A DNA stretch of 64,000 nt from CAWJEL01 sp964647255 (GTDB lineage Bacteria; Chloroflexota; Anaerolineae; CG2-30-64-16), in assembly GCA_964647255.1 (NCBI GenBank), contig CAZYGI010000015.1, forward strand, positions 1 to 64,000. The letters are read 5' to 3'. The position numbers were made by a program, and so were the translations under genes. Shown here in pieces: positions 34,414 to 42,877 of this stretch; position 1 is the stretch's first letter; each line of letters starts with the position of its first letter. The notes under the pieces were generated by a model, which did not search any database, was not told where the DNA came from, and saw only the letters and a list, made by a program, of their open reading frames with translations.

Positions 34414-36168
34414 ATGACCAACAAAGAATTCCGCCTGGAAAACGAATATCGCTATGACCGTCGCGGGGCGGTGCGCTGGATCCTGTCGCACCTGCTGCGC
34501 TATCCGGTCTTCCCGCTGGCCGCGCTGGCCGCGGCGGTCCTCAACAACGTCTTCTACAGTAACATCCAGATCTACATCGGCCGCGCCTTCGATCTGCTGG
34601 CTGCACCGGATTGGACGAACATGGCGCTGTTGCGGCTGGCAGTGGCGGTGGTCGGGACGGCCTTCGGCCAGGGGCTCACCGGGCTAGGGCGCAACTATGC
34701 GGTGGAGTTCGTCGCGCAGCGCATCGAGCGGGACGCCCGAGACGAGCTCTACGTCAGCCTGCTGGGCAAGAGCCAGACGTTCCACAACCGGCAGCGCATC
34801 GGCGACATCATGGCCCGCGCCACCAATGACGTGCGCATGGTCAACCTGATGTTCGCGCCTGGCCTGATGCTGATCCTGGATTCGTCCATGGCCATCCTGG
34901 TGCCCATCGTCCTGATCGCCCGGATGAAGCTGGAGTTGCTGCTGGTGCCATCCATCTTCCTGGCGCTGCTGGCGCTCACGGTGTGGGACTACAACCGGCG
35001 GCTCAAGCCGGTCAGCTTCGCCATCCGTGAGCAGTTCGGCGCGATGAACGCGGGCCTGGCCGAGGCGATCTCGGGCATCGAAGTGGTCAAGGCCAACGTC
35101 CAGGAACGCTACGAGTGGCTCAAGTTCGTCGGCGACGCGCGCAAGGTTCGGGATTACTTCATCAAACAGGGCGAAATCCAGGCGGTCTATCTGCCGGCGC
35201 TCGCGTTCTCCGTGGCGTGGGCCGGCGCGCTGCTGCACGGCCTGCTCCTGTGGCGGGCCGGCGACCTGACCCTGGGGCAGGCGATCGCATTCTTGGGGCT
35301 GGTGGGCACCTTGCGCTTCCCCACCTTCATTTCGATTTTCACCTTCAACCTGGTGCAGCTCGGCGCTGCCAGCGCGCGGCGCATCCTGGAGACGATCAAC
35401 ACTGAGACCGAGCTCGACGAGAATCCCGCGGGTGTTACCCAGACTCTTCGCGGCGAGGTGCGGTTCGAGAACGTGAGCTTCGGCTACGAAGACCGGCCTA
35501 TCCTGAAGGATATCTCGTTCACGGCCCGCCCCGGCGAGACCATCGCCATCGTGGGCCAGACCGGGTCGGGCAAGACGACGCTGACCCGGCTGATCAACCG
35601 CATTTTCGACGCGGACGCGGGGCGGGTGTTGGTGGACGGCGTAGATGTGCGCGACTGGAGCCTGGAATCGCTGCGGTCGCAGATTTCGGCCATCGAGCAG
35701 GACCCGTTCCTGTTCTCCCGGACGCTGCGTGAGAACATCGCGTTCGGGGCGCCGGCCGCCGGCGCGGCGCAGGTCGAGGAGGCCGCCAGGGCCGCGCAGG
35801 CGCACGAGTTCATCCTGGGCTTTCGCGACGGTTACGAAACCGAGGTGGGCGAGCGCGGGGTCACGCTGTCGGGCGGGCAGCGGCAGCGTATCGCCATCGC
35901 CCGCGCCTTTCTCACCGATCCGCGCATTTTGATCCTGGATGACAGCACCAGTGCGATTGACAGCGCGACCGAGGATCAGATTCAGCGGGCCATGCACCGC
36001 ATCAGCCGCCAGCGCACCACCTTCCTCATCACCCACCGCCTCAGCCAGATCCGCTGGGCTGACCGCATCCTGGTGCTGCGCGGGGGCGCACTGGTGGATC
36101 AAGGGACGCACGAGGAGCTGCTGGCGCGGAGCGCGGATTATTGCCGGATTTTTGCGAGGTGTAGCTGA
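34414..36168 (+). CDS. ABC exporter half-transporter, degenerate-site subunit (second pair)
   Basis: The 584-aa protein has six membrane helices (about 30-320) and an ATPase domain with Walker A GQTGSGKT at 381-388, signature LSGGQRQR and Walker B ILILDDSTSA in which D510 replaces the catalytic Glu. It pairs with the following gene, which keeps the Glu, so the two should form a heterodimeric multidrug- or lipid-type exporter. Stop and next start abut (TGAATG at 36166-36171), indicating translational coupling. The order, degenerate subunit first, is the same as in the 8763-12538 pair. Confidence 0.92.
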   Translation: MTNKEFRLENEYRYDRRGAVRWILSHLLRYPVFPLAALAAAVLNNVFYSNIQIYIGRAFDLLAAPDWTNMALLRLAVAVVGTAFGQGLTGLGRNYAVEFVAQRIERDARDELYVSLLGKSQTFHNRQRIGDIMARATNDVRMVNLMFAPGLMLILDSSMAILVPIVLIARMKLELLLVPSIFLALLALTVWDYNRRLKPVSFAIREQFGAMNAGLAEAISGIEVVKANVQERYEWLKFVGDARKVRDYFIKQGEIQAVYLPALAFSVAWAGALLHGLLLWRAGDLTLGQAIAFLGLVGTLRFPTFISIFTFNLVQLGAASARRILETINTETELDENPAGVTQTLRGEVRFENVSFGYEDRPILKDISFTARPGETIAIVGQTGSGKTTLTRLINRIFDADAGRVLVDGVDVRDWSLESLRSQISAIEQDPFLFSRTLRENIAFGAPAAGAAQVEEAARAAQAHEFILGFRDGYETEVGERGVTLSGGQRQRIAIARAFLTDPRILILDDSTSAIDSATEDQIQRAMHRISRQRTTFLITHRLSQIRWADRILVLRGGALVDQGTHEELLARSADYCRIFARCS

Positions 36169-38016
36169 ATGGGTTTCATTCTTGATGGCCTCGAATCCGA
36201 GGCCTACGACCGCAACTATAGCGACCGGGAGCTGCTGCGCCGGATCGTCGGCTACTTCGGCCCGCACCGGCGGCAGATGCTGTTGATCGCGGGCGCGATC
36301 GCGTTGAACTCACTGGCCGCCACCGGCGGGCCGATCCTGATCTCCGCCGGGATTGACTTTATCTCAAAACGGCCGGCCACGGCCAGCATGCTCCTGGTGG
36401 CGGGCGGTGTGCTGCTGCTGGGCATCGCCGCCTGGGGCTTCAACTTCATCCAGCAGTGGTTCTCAGCGCGGGTGGTGGGCAACGTGGTGTTGAAAATTCG
36501 CGAGGATGCGTTCGCCGCGACTATCCGCCACGACATGTCGTTCTACGATGAGCACCCATCAGGCAAAGTGGTCAGCCGCGTCACGTCCGACACCCAGGAT
36601 CTGTCTGACGTGGTGACGCTGACGACCAACCTGGCCAGCCAGGTGCTGCTGGTTGGCATCCTGACGGTCTGGCTGGTGCGCATCAACGTCCTGCTGACCC
36701 TTCTGCTGTTGGGCATGGCGCCGATTGCGATCGCCATCGCGCTCAGCTTCCGGCGCATCGCCCGCAGGGTGACCCAACAGGCGCGGCGCGTGACGGCGGT
36801 CATCAACGCGCAGATCCAGGAGTCGGTCAGCGGCATCGTGGTCGCCAAGAGCTTCCGCCAGGAACGCGCGATCTACGACCTCTTTGCGGACAACAACCGG
36901 CAGGCGTATGGCGTGGGCCTGCGCCGCGGCCTCACCCTGGACGCCATCTTCCCGATCCTGAGCGCCTCGGCGGGACTGGGCATGGCCGCGCTGATCTACG
37001 CGGGCGGGCTGGCGACGCGCGGGCCGGCCGGCATCAGCCCCGGCAACTGGTATCTCTTCATGCAGGCGGTCGGGTTTTACTGGTGGCCGCTGATCAACAT
37101 CGCCTCGTTCTGGAGCCAGTTCCAGGACGGTTTGGCCGCAGCCGAGCGCGTCTTTGCGCTGATTGACGCCGAGCCTAAGGTCGTGCAGGCCGCGGCCGAG
37201 CCGGTCGGTAAGCTGGGCGGGGGCATCAGCTTCCGCCATCTCCGCTTCACCTACACCCCCGATGCGGCCGAGAGCCGCGGCGGGGAGATCGTGCTGCCTG
37301 ACTTCAGCCTCGAAGTCCGGCCGCGGGAGACGCTGGCGCTGGTAGGGCACACGGGCGCGGGCAAGAGCAGCATCGCCCGGCTCATTACGCGCTTCTATGA
37401 GTTCCAGGGCGGCGAGCTGCTGGTGGACGGCCGCGACATCCGGCGGCTGGATCTGGAGGCCTATCGGCGGCAGATCGGGCTGGTGCCGCAGGAACCTTTT
37501 CTGTTCAGCGGCACTGTGCGCGACAACATCCGCTACGGCCGACCGGAGGCGACTGACGATGATGTGCTGGCTGCGGCGCGGCAGGTGGGCCGGGGCGATT
37601 GGCTGGCGGACCTGCCCGCCGGGCTGGACACCGACGTAGGCGAGCGCGGGAGCAACCTTTCCATGGGCCAGCGGCAGTTAGTGGCGTTGGCCCGCGTCGT
37701 GCTTAAAGACCCGACCATCTTCATCCTGGACGAAGCGACCGCCAGTGTGGATCCGTTCACCGAGACCCAGATCCAGGAAGGGCTGGAGACGCTGATGTCC
37801 GACCGCACCGCGATCGTCATCGCGCACCGGCTTTCCACCGTTCGCCGCGCCGACCGGATCATCGTGATGGATCACGGCGAGATCATCGAGGAAGGGACGC
37901 ACGAGGGCCTGCTGGCCCACGGCGGGCACTACGCGACGCTGTACAACACCTATTTTCGGCATCAGTCGCTGGAGTACGTCGAGAACATGGGGCGGGTGGT
38001 GGTGGAGGCCGCGTGA
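36169..38016 (+). CDS. ABC exporter half-transporter, canonical subunit (second pair)
   Basis: The 615-aa half-transporter has six predicted membrane helices (about 35-330). Its ATPase domain carries Walker A GHTGAGKS from residue 393, a non-canonical signature LSMGQRQ, Walker B IFILDEATAS with catalytic E522, and 'IAHRLSTVRRADRI'. With the preceding degenerate subunit it would form a complete exporter in the cytoplasmic membrane. GAGGTG just upstream overlaps the end of the first gene. A hairpin at 38142-38180 may end the transcript. Substrate is not deducible. Confidence 0.92.
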   Translation: MGFILDGLESEAYDRNYSDRELLRRIVGYFGPHRRQMLLIAGAIALNSLAATGGPILISAGIDFISKRPATASMLLVAGGVLLLGIAAWGFNFIQQWFSARVVGNVVLKIREDAFAATIRHDMSFYDEHPSGKVVSRVTSDTQDLSDVVTLTTNLASQVLLVGILTVWLVRINVLLTLLLLGMAPIAIAIALSFRRIARRVTQQARRVTAVINAQIQESVSGIVVAKSFRQERAIYDLFADNNRQAYGVGLRRGLTLDAIFPILSASAGLGMAALIYAGGLATRGPAGISPGNWYLFMQAVGFYWWPLINIASFWSQFQDGLAAAERVFALIDAEPKVVQAAAEPVGKLGGGISFRHLRFTYTPDAAESRGGEIVLPDFSLEVRPRETLALVGHTGAGKSSIARLITRFYEFQGGELLVDGRDIRRLDLEAYRRQIGLVPQEPFLFSGTVRDNIRYGRPEATDDDVLAAARQVGRGDWLADLPAGLDTDVGERGSNLSMGQRQLVALARVVLKDPTIFILDEATASVDPFTETQIQEGLETLMSDRTAIVIAHRLSTVRRADRIIVMDHGEIIEEGTHEGLLAHGGHYATLYNTYFRHQSLEYVENMGRVVVEAA

Positions 38017-38141
38017 GAGGGCACGCCGGAACAGAACACGCTTGATCTGCACGCCCAAGGACCTGCCAGGCAGCGTCATTGGTCCTACATCCAGTGATGT
38101 CTGGCCCGCTCAAGCATCTCGCTGGGCGCCTCTTTAAAGCC

Positions 38142-38180
38142 AAAACCGACCTGCTTGCCCACATAAGCCAGGTCGGTTTC
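38142..38180. terminator. Hairpin downstream of the second ABC exporter operon
   Basis: AAACCGACCTG (38143-38153) pairs perfectly with CAGGTCGGTTT (38169-38179) around a 15-nt loop. The T-run on the plus strand is short (TTT). It lies 126 bp after the exporter stop and just before the tRNA-Lys fragment. On the other strand it lies beyond the fba stop, so it could serve as a bidirectional terminator. The rest of the 359-bp gap 38017-38375 shows no gene. Confidence 0.55.
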
Positions 38181-38190
38181 CGGATGCCAG

Positions 38191-38224
38191 TGAGTCGCCA
38201 GGGACTCGAACCCTGAACCCTCTG
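38191..38224 (-). repeat. 34-bp copy of the tRNA-Lys 3' end (candidate attachment-site remnant)
   Basis: This stretch is identical to the last 34 nt of the tRNA-Lys at 47471-47504, from the 3' half of the anticodon stem through the T-arm to the discriminator base. It has the same orientation. Identity stops on both sides: the 5' half of a tRNA is absent, so this is not a functional gene. A tRNA 3'-end duplicated in direct orientation is the usual footprint of site-specific integration. Confidence 0.8.
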
Positions 38225-38375
38225 TTGGAGAGAAACGCGTGTGCCGTGACCCTGCGTGCATGGGAGAAGCTCACATGCACGCGCCCCCGCGTCGCCGCTG
38301 AGGGGATCGCCGCCGGGTAAATCGCGGGAAGTGCCCGGTCGTCAGACCCGCGCCGGTCACGGCCCCCGCTGCTCG

Positions 38376-39449
38376 CTACTGGCCGATGTTATTCAACTCC
38401 TGGAAGGACTTTTTCAGCCGCGCCTTGAAGGTCTCTTCGCCGGCGCGCAGCCAGGAGCGTGGGTCATAGTATTTCTTGTTCGGCTCATCCGGGCCTTTGG
38501 GATTGCCGATCTGCCCCTGCAGGTAGCCTTCGTTCTTGACGTAGTAATTCTTGATGCCTTCCCAGAGACCCCATTGCAGGTCGGTGTCAATGTTCATCTT
38601 GACCACGCCGTAGGAGACCGCTTCGCGAATCTCCTCCAACGTTGAGCCGGAGCCGCCGTGGAAGACCAGGTCCAGCGGCTTTTCCGGCGTGCCGTATTTC
38701 TTCTCGATGTACACCTGGCAGTTGTGCAGGATTTCCGGTCGCAACTTCACGTTGCCCGGCTTGTAGACGCCATGGACATTACCGAACGCCGCCGCAATGG
38801 TGAAGCGCGGGCTGACGTTCATCAGCGCCTCGTAGGCCTTCGCCACGTCTTCCGGCTGCGTATAGAGCCGTGAGCTGCTCACGCCGGTATTGTCCACCCC
38901 ATCTTCCTCGCCGCCGGTGATGCCCAGTTCCAGTTCAAGCGTCATACCCATCTTGCTCATGCGTTCCAGATAGCGCTTGCAGGTCTCAATAATCTCGGGC
39001 AGCGGCTCTTCCGAAAGATCCAACATGTGCGAGCTGAATAGAGGTTTACCATGCTCCTTGTAGTAAGCCTCGCCCGCATCCAGCAGGCCGTCCACCCATG
39101 GCAGCAGCTTCTTGGCGCAGTGATCGGTGTGGACCAAGACGCGCACGCCGTAGGCTTCAGCGAGCTGGTGGACGTGCATGGCCCCGGCGATGGCGCCGGC
39201 AACAGCGGCTCGCTGCCCGGTGTTGCTCAACGCTTTGCCGGCGTAGAACGCCGCGCCGCCATTAGAGAACTGGATAATCATGGGCGCGTTCATCTCGGCG
39301 GCTGTTTCCAGGCAGCCGTTGACGGTGTTGGTGCCCGTGCAGTTGGCAGCGGGCAGAGCAAACTGATGCGCTTTGGCGTAGGCGAACACTTTTTGGACGT
39401 CATCACCTAGCACCACACCAGCCGGGATCAGATCTTGCAGAGCGGACAT
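38376..39449 (-). CDS. fba: Class II fructose-bisphosphate aldolase
   Basis: The 357-aa enzyme cleaves fructose-1,6-bisphosphate in glycolysis and works in reverse in gluconeogenesis, using zinc. Zinc-ligand segments are visible: 'VLVHTDHCAKKLLPW', 'LELELGITGGEEDGVDN', 'AAAFGNVHGVYKPGNVKL' and 'LVFHGGSGS', and 'VKMNIDTDLQW' follows. Length and these motifs fit the class IIA (FbaA, E. coli/yeast) type. AAGGAGG 8 nt before the ATG and a promoter at 39491-39519 indicate a monocistronic, well-expressed gene. It lies inside the interval bounded by the tRNA-Lys repeats, which is unusual for a central-metabolism gene. Confidence 0.95.
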   Translation of the reverse strand: MSALQDLIPAGVVLGDDVQKVFAYAKAHQFALPAANCTGTNTVNGCLETAAEMNAPMIIQFSNGGAAFYAGKALSNTGQRAAVAGAIAGAMHVHQLAEAYGVRVLVHTDHCAKKLLPWVDGLLDAGEAYYKEHGKPLFSSHMLDLSEEPLPEIIETCKRYLERMSKMGMTLELELGITGGEEDGVDNTGVSSSRLYTQPEDVAKAYEALMNVSPRFTIAAAFGNVHGVYKPGNVKLRPEILHNCQVYIEKKYGTPEKPLDLVFHGGSGSTLEEIREAVSYGVVKMNIDTDLQWGLWEGIKNYYVKNEGYLQGQIGNPKGPDEPNKKYYDPRSWLRAGEETFKARLKKSFQELNNIGQ

Positions 39450-39490
39450 CGGGGGTACCTCCTTGAAAGGGTCGAACTGGACATGTTTGA

Positions 39491-39519
39491 ATTTTACTAT
39501 GTTGGCTCAATTTCCGCAA
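39491..39519 (-). promoter_or_regulatory. Probable fba promoter
   Basis: On the minus strand TTGCGG (39519-39514) and TAAAAT (39496-39491) are separated by 17 bp. Predicted transcription start is about 35 nt upstream of the fba ATG, which has a strong ribosome-binding site. Confidence 0.6.
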
Positions 39520-39600
39520 CAGTGGACTCGGTTTCGCACCAACACAATCTAGAACCGAGGCGTAGAGCTTCGAGTCGCTTTTCGTCCATCGCACTTCCTC

Positions 39601-40068
39601 TCATTCACGCATCTCGGCCTTGAACCATGCCTGTAGCGCCTGATCCAGATCTTGCAGCGCGGCGTCCAGGGTGGCGTAGCTGGCTTTGCCTTCCCAGATG
39701 AGGCCGCCGATGTCCAGCGCCCGCACCATCGAACGGCTGAAGTCATCCTGCCCGATCTCGATCCAGCCGCAATCGCGCACCCAGCGGGCGACGTGAGGAT
39801 AGTTGGTCTCGGCTGGCGTGGCAGACTGGTCGCTTTGAGCCACAGCCGCCCCCTGCGCATGGGTAGGCGCCGGCGGAGCTTGCAGAGAGTGGAAGCGCCA
39901 CGTGCGGCCTTGCGACTCGCCACGGATCAAGCCCTGGCGCAGCAGATCTTGGGTCAGCATGTAGACGGTCTGGTGGCTGGTTCCAAGGTGGCGCGCGAGA
40001 TCGGCGTTTGTGGCGCCACCCGGCTCGACTGACCTGAGGTAGGCCAGCGTGCGTTGGACTTGGGTCAT
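39601..40068 (-). CDS. Winged-helix DNA-binding protein with unassigned C-terminal domain
   Basis: Residues 1-60 of this 155-aa protein form a predicted winged helix ('ATNADLARHLGTSHQTVYMLTQDLLRQGLIRGESQGRTWRF'). A Pro/Ala/Gln-rich linker (63-87) leads to a compact C-terminal domain ('HVARWVRDCGWIEIGQDDFSRSMVRALDIGGLIWEG') that I cannot assign. Its ATG overlaps the stop of the upstream TPR gene (TCAT at 40065-40068), so the two are translationally coupled. It may regulate a nearby gene, but no target is evident. Confidence 0.7.
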   Translation of the reverse strand: MTQVQRTLAYLRSVEPGGATNADLARHLGTSHQTVYMLTQDLLRQGLIRGESQGRTWRFHSLQAPPAPTHAQGAAVAQSDQSATPAETNYPHVARWVRDCGWIEIGQDDFSRSMVRALDIGGLIWEGKASYATLDAALQDLDQALQAWFKAEMRE

Positions 40069-40781
40069 GTGGCCGGCTCATTAGAATAGCCCAGCATGGC
40101 GGCCTTCGCCATGCATCGGTTGGCCTCGTCCGGCTTTTCCAGATCGGAGTAGACACCCGCCAAAGCGCGTAGCGCGTAGCCGTTGTTGGGATCACCCCGC
40201 AGGACTCTTTCGAGAATGCTTCTGGCCTCTTGCAGGCGTCTTTGATCTCGATAAACCGCCGCCAGACCCACGCGGGCGACTGGGGTATCGTGGAGCGTGA
40301 GAGCCTCCTGGTAAAGCTTCTCCGCCTCGGCCCAACGTTGACAGCGCCGATAGGCGGCTGCCAGCATGGTCAGCGCCTCCGGCCGGCGCTCCAGCTCACA
40401 AGCTCGCAGAAGCGCCGCGATCTCGCTGTCCAGGTCGTCACGTCGTCTGGCGTCTTGGGCTGCGGAGAAGGCGTGACCATAGGATCTGATCTTTTTGAAA
40501 TCCTGGAGCCGAGTTGCTTGATGAAGCTTCTGTCCGACGCGCTCCAGCCCGTTTTCTGCAATCCGGTTGCCAGGTCGGAGTGCAAGCGCGCGCGAGTAGA
40601 AATCGTGGGCCTTCTGCAAGTTATCGAGTAGCTCATGGCATTTGGCAAGACGCAGTTGGGAATCCACATCGTCCGGTGCGATGGCCAGGATTCGTTCGTT
40701 GATTTGCAGAGCTGCATCGCCCCAGTTGTGCGCCTTTACAAGATCAACCGCTCGTTGTCTCAGCGCATCGAGTTCAGACAT
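40065..40781 (-). CDS. Tetratricopeptide-repeat protein
   Basis: This 238-aa soluble protein is built of helical TPR-like repeats, with clear units at 'VDSQLRLAKCHELLDNLQKAHDFYSRALALRPGN', 'ALTMLAAAYRRCQRWAEAEKLYQEAL' and 'GYALRALAGVYSDLEKPDEANRCMAKAAML'. TPRs mediate protein-protein contacts. The ATG at 40781 has GGAG at about 8 nt; 19 further upstream codons are open but lack an RBS. It is coupled by a 4-bp overlap to the winged-helix gene that follows, suggesting that the two products interact. It lies 187 bp downstream of hsdS on the same strand. Confidence 0.75.
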   Translation of the reverse strand: MSELDALRQRAVDLVKAHNWGDAALQINERILAIAPDDVDSQLRLAKCHELLDNLQKAHDFYSRALALRPGNRIAENGLERVGQKLHQATRLQDFKKIRSYGHAFSAAQDARRRDDLDSEIAALLRACELERRPEALTMLAAAYRRCQRWAEAEKLYQEALTLHDTPVARVGLAAVYRDQRRLQEARSILERVLRGDPNNGYALRALAGVYSDLEKPDEANRCMAKAAMLGYSNEPAT

Positions 40782-40883
40782 GGCGACTCTCCGTGAATTT
40801 AAAATTTGGCACCTTCCCGAAAAGCGAAAGGCCAGCACCGCGCAAGCCCTGGATCACGAACTCACGAAGCGCCGTGAAGCTCA

Positions 40884-40927
40884 CGAAGCGCGAAGACCCG
40901 CCGCCGCGCACGTATCTTCGCGCTTCG
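40884..40927. repeat. Intergenic inverted repeat downstream of hsdS
   Basis: CGAAGCGCGAAGA (40884-40896) and its exact complement TCTTCGCGCTTCG (40915-40927) form a 13-bp stem. It is surrounded by degenerate 'cgaagc' and 'cttcgcgcc' units. No U-tract follows. It looks like a dispersed repeat occupying the 187-bp hsdS-TPR gap and may still act as an RNA processing or stabilising hairpin. Confidence 0.55.
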
Positions 40928-40968
40928 CGCCCTTCGCGCGCCTTCGCGCCTCCGCGCTCCAAACACCC

Positions 40969-42177
40969 TCACAACTCCCCCCGAAACGCCTTGTCCAGCA
41001 CCGCCGGCAGCAGCGCAGCCAGCTCGGCCTGGGTGGATTCCTGCAGGCGGCGGAGCGCATCCACGCGTGCCTGTAGTTCGTTCAAAGTCACTACGGCATG
41101 CCGTTGTTCGTCAAGCGAGGGAATCGGCAACTCAATCTCGCGGATGCGTCCCACGCTCAAGGTCAACAACCCGCTCGTCGTTCGACTGCGTCTGCGCACT
41201 TCCTCCATGCCTACCGGACTGTTCAAGTAGCTATTCAGATATTCCGAAAGAACAAGTGACGGATCGGGCCGCGCGCGAATTACATGATTCTGATGAACGC
41301 AGTTCTCGACTTCTCCACGAAAGATCGCAGCGCGACCAATCTGATCGGCGCTTCCGTTCCCCTCAATAATGAGCAGATCGCCCGGCTCCAATTTGCAAAG
41401 GGCCAGTTCTCGCGGCGAAATCTCGAAGTACCGAAGTCCAACTGACAAATCTATCCGGCTGCGCTGTACATGGGCTACAGTCAGGTAAGGCGTTGGATGG
41501 TCACGAGGTATCCGGTTTGGCTGTTTCTGAAGCCCGCCACGAACCTCACAGATTTCCTGGATGGCTCTTCGAGGAGCGTTTTCGAGGTGCCGGAATACTC
41601 GTGCCACCCCTGCAGCCCACAGTGCCACAGCCTCTTTCAGTGCACCTTCCTGCAGCCTCTGCGCCTCCGTGATCCTCCCCGCCAACGCCTCGATCCGCGC
41701 GACGATGCGCCGCTGCTCGTCCAGGGGCGGGAGAGGGATGTGTAGCTGGGGGAAGTGATGTGGGCGGATAGCCGCGTAGTTGACCGAGCCTTTGACAAAC
41801 TGCTGCACGTCCTGTTCGGGCTGGCCCGACTTGAGGTAGTATTCCATGTAGCGAGGGTCAATCTGTCTGATGTCGATCTCGTACAGAAAGTAGTGGCTGC
41901 TGACAATACCTTCTGCTAACCCCGCGGGTACGACGCCGAAGCCGCCGACCTTCGCATCAATCTCGGCTACCAACAGGTCACCCGCCCGGATGCGCTGTTG
42001 GCGCTTGGTCTTGATCTCGGCCCCAGCAAGTTGTTGTCGCTCCCGGATGCCGCGCGCGTGAAGTTGTACGGTGACAAGTTGATACAGCGCCGCGTCATCT
42101 ATCGTGAAGAATTCCTTACGCAGGTGCAGGAACTGGCTCATTTGCGCCAGCGGATACCGGCTATTCACCGTTTTCAC
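40969..42177 (-). CDS. hsdS: Type I restriction-modification specificity subunit
   Basis: The 402-aa protein shows the HsdS layout of two target-recognition domains, each followed by a conserved helix: 'IPLPPLDEQRRIVARIEALAGRI' near the middle and 'LPIPSLDEQRHAVVTLNELQARVDALRRLQ' at the end. HsdS reads the bipartite DNA target for the HsdM methylase and HsdR nuclease. The start is GTG 42177, inside the 3' end of the RAYT gene (17-bp overlap). A GTG three codons further in (42168), preceded by AGGTG, is also plausible. The first domain lacks a clear N-terminal beginning, so some 5' sequence may have been lost when the transposase inserted. Confidence 0.88.
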   Translation of the reverse strand: MKTVNSRYPLAQMSQFLHLRKEFFTIDDAALYQLVTVQLHARGIRERQQLAGAEIKTKRQQRIRAGDLLVAEIDAKVGGFGVVPAGLAEGIVSSHYFLYEIDIRQIDPRYMEYYLKSGQPEQDVQQFVKGSVNYAAIRPHHFPQLHIPLPPLDEQRRIVARIEALAGRITEAQRLQEGALKEAVALWAAGVARVFRHLENAPRRAIQEICEVRGGLQKQPNRIPRDHPTPYLTVAHVQRSRIDLSVGLRYFEISPRELALCKLEPGDLLIIEGNGSADQIGRAAIFRGEVENCVHQNHVIRARPDPSLVLSEYLNSYLNSPVGMEEVRRRSRTTSGLLTLSVGRIREIELPIPSLDEQRHAVVTLNELQARVDALRRLQESTQAELAALLPAVLDKAFRGEL

Positions 42178-42877
42178 CTACCCGCGAGGTTGGTGTAGGG
42201 GCGGACGGCCGTCCGCCCCTACATTGTCCGCCCCCGTCATGCGTTGAATCGCCATCCTCAAGCAAACGCAACAATTCCACCGCCCGTGCATCTCGGCCGC
42301 GAGGGGATGGGTGATACGTGTCCCATTCCCAGCGCGCCGGATTGTCAACAATGTAGGCGCGGATGGCATCCAGGGCGCGGTCGTTGCGGATAACGTGTTC
42401 GTAGTAATTGCGTTGCCATACATCTGCGCCCGGCATGTTGCGCAGGATGTTGATCTGTTTGGTAACCGTGGATTTGTATCCCGCGACCAACGCGCCTAAC
42501 GATCGCGGCGCGCGTAGGGGCGCAGCGTGTAGGGGCGCAGGGCTCTGCGCCCCTACGGATGGATCACGATCGGCCGGTAGGGGCGGACGGCCGTCCGCCC
42601 CTACGTTAGCGACGAACCACAAAACGACATGCGCGTGATTTGGCATGAACATAAACGCGTCCAATTCGACCTCGCGTCGGATTCGGGCCGTTGCCAGCCA
42701 TTCGCGTTGAGCGATCTCTCCGTATTCGTTCAATCGCATGACCCCATCTACGACATCACCAAACAAGCATGAGCGGTCTGCGGTGCAAAGCGTGACGAAA
42801 TAGGCGCCTGGGCTGGCATAGTCGTAGCCTGGTAGCCGGATCGAACGGCGATGATGATGTTCAGGGTCATACGTCAT
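42161..42877 (-). CDS. REP-associated tyrosine transposase (RAYT, Y1 HUH family)
   Basis: The 238-aa protein has the IS200-like Y1 fold: 'RSIRLPGYDYASPGAYFVTLCT' at the N-terminus, the HUH motif in 'MFMPNHAHVVLWF' (H81, H83), the catalytic Tyr candidate Y134 in 'LVAGYKSTVTKQI' and 'RNYYEHVIRND'. RAYTs are single-copy domesticated transposases associated with REP palindromes. Three 28-bp REP-like palindromes lie in its own reading frame and encode about residues 92-121 and the C-terminal tail near 219-228. It overlaps the end of hsdM by 11 bp and the start of hsdS by 17 bp, so it was inserted between the two without visible disruption of either frame. Confidence 0.9.
   Translation of the reverse strand: MTYDPEHHHRRSIRLPGYDYASPGAYFVTLCTADRSCLFGDVVDGVMRLNEYGEIAQREWLATARIRREVELDAFMFMPNHAHVVLWFVANVGADGRPPLPADRDPSVGAQSPAPLHAAPLRAPRSLGALVAGYKSTVTKQINILRNMPGADVWQRNYYEHVIRNDRALDAIRAYIVDNPARWEWDTYHPSPRGRDARAVELLRLLEDGDSTHDGGGQCRGGRPSAPTPTSRVGENGE
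42195..42222. repeat. REP-like 28-bp perfect palindrome (copy 1)
   Basis: The half-site GTAGGGGCGGACGG is followed directly by its complement with no spacer. It lies in the 3' end of the RAYT coding sequence and is identical to the copy at 42577-42604. Confidence 0.85.
42529..42556. repeat. REP-like 28-bp palindrome (copy 2)
   Basis: The half-site GTAGGGGCGCAG is followed by an imperfect centre and its complement. A further solitary half-site of the same sequence stands at 42514-42525. Both are inside the RAYT reading frame. Confidence 0.8.
42577..42604. repeat. REP-like 28-bp perfect palindrome (copy 3)
   Basis: This copy is identical to 42195-42222. It lies within the RAYT gene between the HUH motif and the catalytic Tyr, encoding residues around 92-101. 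Confidence 0.85.

Noticed and set aside
38191..38224. A second tRNA-Lys gene
   Set aside because: Only the 3' 34 nt match; no D-arm, anticodon or 5' acceptor strand is present to the right.
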